Positions 63,595 to 64,000 of a DNA stretch of 64,000 nucleotides are shown in pieces; within the stretch, counting starts at the first letter, position 1; the number at the start of each line of letters is the position of its first letter. Source of the stretch: Saprospiraceae bacterium (GTDB lineage Bacteria > Bacteroidota > Bacteroidia > Chitinophagales > Saprospiraceae). The notes under the pieces were generated by a model that was not told the DNA's origin, made no database searches, and was given only the letters and a program-made list of their open reading frames with translations. Position numbers and translations under genes: made by a program. The stretch covers positions 1 through 64,000 of the forward strand of contig JAHDFB010000002.1 of NCBI GenBank assembly GCA_020628475.1. The letters are read 5' to 3'.

Positions 63595-64000
63595 ACGTAC
63601 TCATTATCTTCATCCAAAGGTAAATCAATTAAATCAGAAGGGCTATCTAAATCTTTCCATCCATTAGCGAAGGGTACGAAGCACAACTTATCCTGGTGTG
63701 TATTCAATATTTTTCGAGCTCCTATGTCCCCATCAATTGATTCTAATAGTCCAAAAGTATTCTTTGGAAATAGACAAGGAACTCCCAATATTCCTTGATA
63801 TAAACTGGCCACTATGAACTCTTTATTCGCTTCGTGTTTGTCCATTAGCGCATTAAAATTAATGGATCGAAGATAAAACTGGTCGGACACCGAAATAATA
63901 ACTGCATCCACGGAGTAGTTTAGTTTAACATATTGTAAACCAGCTTTTATTGAACTCGCAATACCAGTACTGTAATTTGGGTTATGGGTAACATCTACAG
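63591..64000 (-). CDS. MobA/MocA-type nucleotidyltransferase, N-terminal part outside window
   Basis: About 136 C-terminal residues. The frame stays open to the window edge through NPNYSTGIASSIKAGL, VDAVIISVSDQF and the C-terminal VPCLFPKNTFGLLESIDGDIGAR, all characteristic of MobA/MocA-like nucleotidyltransferases that attach CMP or GMP to molybdopterin. The N-terminal LAGGxSxRMG motif must lie beyond 64000. Stop overlaps the moaD ATG by 4 nt. Short internal start candidates in this frame are not the real start. Confidence 0.9.
   Translation of the reverse strand, partial: VDVTHNPNYSTGIASSIKAGLQYVKLNYSVDAVIISVSDQFYLRSINFNALMDKHEANKEFIVASLYQGILGVPCLFPKNTFGLLESIDGDIGARKILNTHQDKLCFVPFANGWKDLDSPSDLIDLPLDEDNEYV

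Noticed and set aside
1..64000. CRISPR array or prophage
   Set aside because: No set of regularly spaced direct repeats, cas genes, integrase or phage structural genes was seen; the repeats found are single or paired.

Overview
The window looks like chromosomal DNA of a Bacteroidota (Bacteroidetes) bacterium, plausibly an aquatic or marine member of Saprospiria or Cytophagia; the genus cannot be told from sequence alone. The evidence is AT-rich DNA with -7 hexamers of the TAnnTTTG type, several TonB receptors with an N-terminal carboxypeptidase-regulatory-like domain, SusC/SusD, PorV and type IX secretion (T9SS) C-terminal domains, a LytTR/LytS-type two-component pair, and a CarB without its allosteric domain.

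Layout. 1-5.3 kb: end of a tRNA-Met, a LytS/LytTR two-component pair, and a divergent TonB receptor plus DUF4249 lipoprotein. 5.3-6.0 kb: a convergent intergenic region with a structured repeat and a 168-bp MITE. 6.0-8.4 kb: greA, HIT hydrolase and lipid-linked sugar flippase, tightly coupled. 8.5-17.3 kb: a three-gene operon of TonB receptor, 1346-aa exported protein and PorV/PorQ-type barrel. 17.5-23.1 kb: housekeeping genes (2-hydroxyacid dehydrogenase, carB, nadK, DUF6702, yidD). 23.1-25.2 kb: MoeB-rhodanese and moaA. 25.2-28.7 kb: a second structured repeat, a second MITE copy almost touching the start of a GH9 glucanase gene, and orphan small genes. 29.3-38.7 kb: a polysaccharide utilisation locus (SusC, SusD, PKD lipoprotein, Calx-beta/GH16 lipoprotein, GH5-CBM6-T9SS) whose composition points to beta-1,3-glucan (laminarin-like) substrates. 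39.7-45.6 kb: an SOS-type mutagenesis cassette. 45.6-52.7 kb: msrA, several orphan small genes and a CcmF-like haem lyase. 52.7-61.6 kb: tRNA-Gln, hydrolases, a large propeller/outer-membrane barrel protein, a SPASM radical SAM enzyme, pyrH and a HupE/UreJ-like protein. 62.1-64 kb: a RAYT-like protein and the molybdopterin genes moaE, moaD and a MobA/MocA-type transferase cut by the window end.

The most interesting system is the 39.7-45.6 kb cassette. A self-cleaving-type XRE/S24 regulator faces an operon of a Y-family polymerase, an SRAP (HMCES/YedK-like) abasic-site protein and a short DnaE2-like polymerase. All three effectors carry a beta-clamp pentapeptide of the QxxLF type, including one at the extreme C-terminus of the SRAP protein. 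The 109-bp divergent promoter holds three or four copies of a TTGG-AATATT-CCAA palindrome, a likely operator. Together they read as a clamp-tethered lesion-tolerance module.

Other points of note are a pair of MITEs with perfect 5-bp target duplications, a dispersed family of intergenic stem-loop elements (five divergent copies), a large outer-membrane protein whose N-terminal zincin fold has lost its HExxH, and direct and inverted repeats upstream of the SusC gene that may be its operator.
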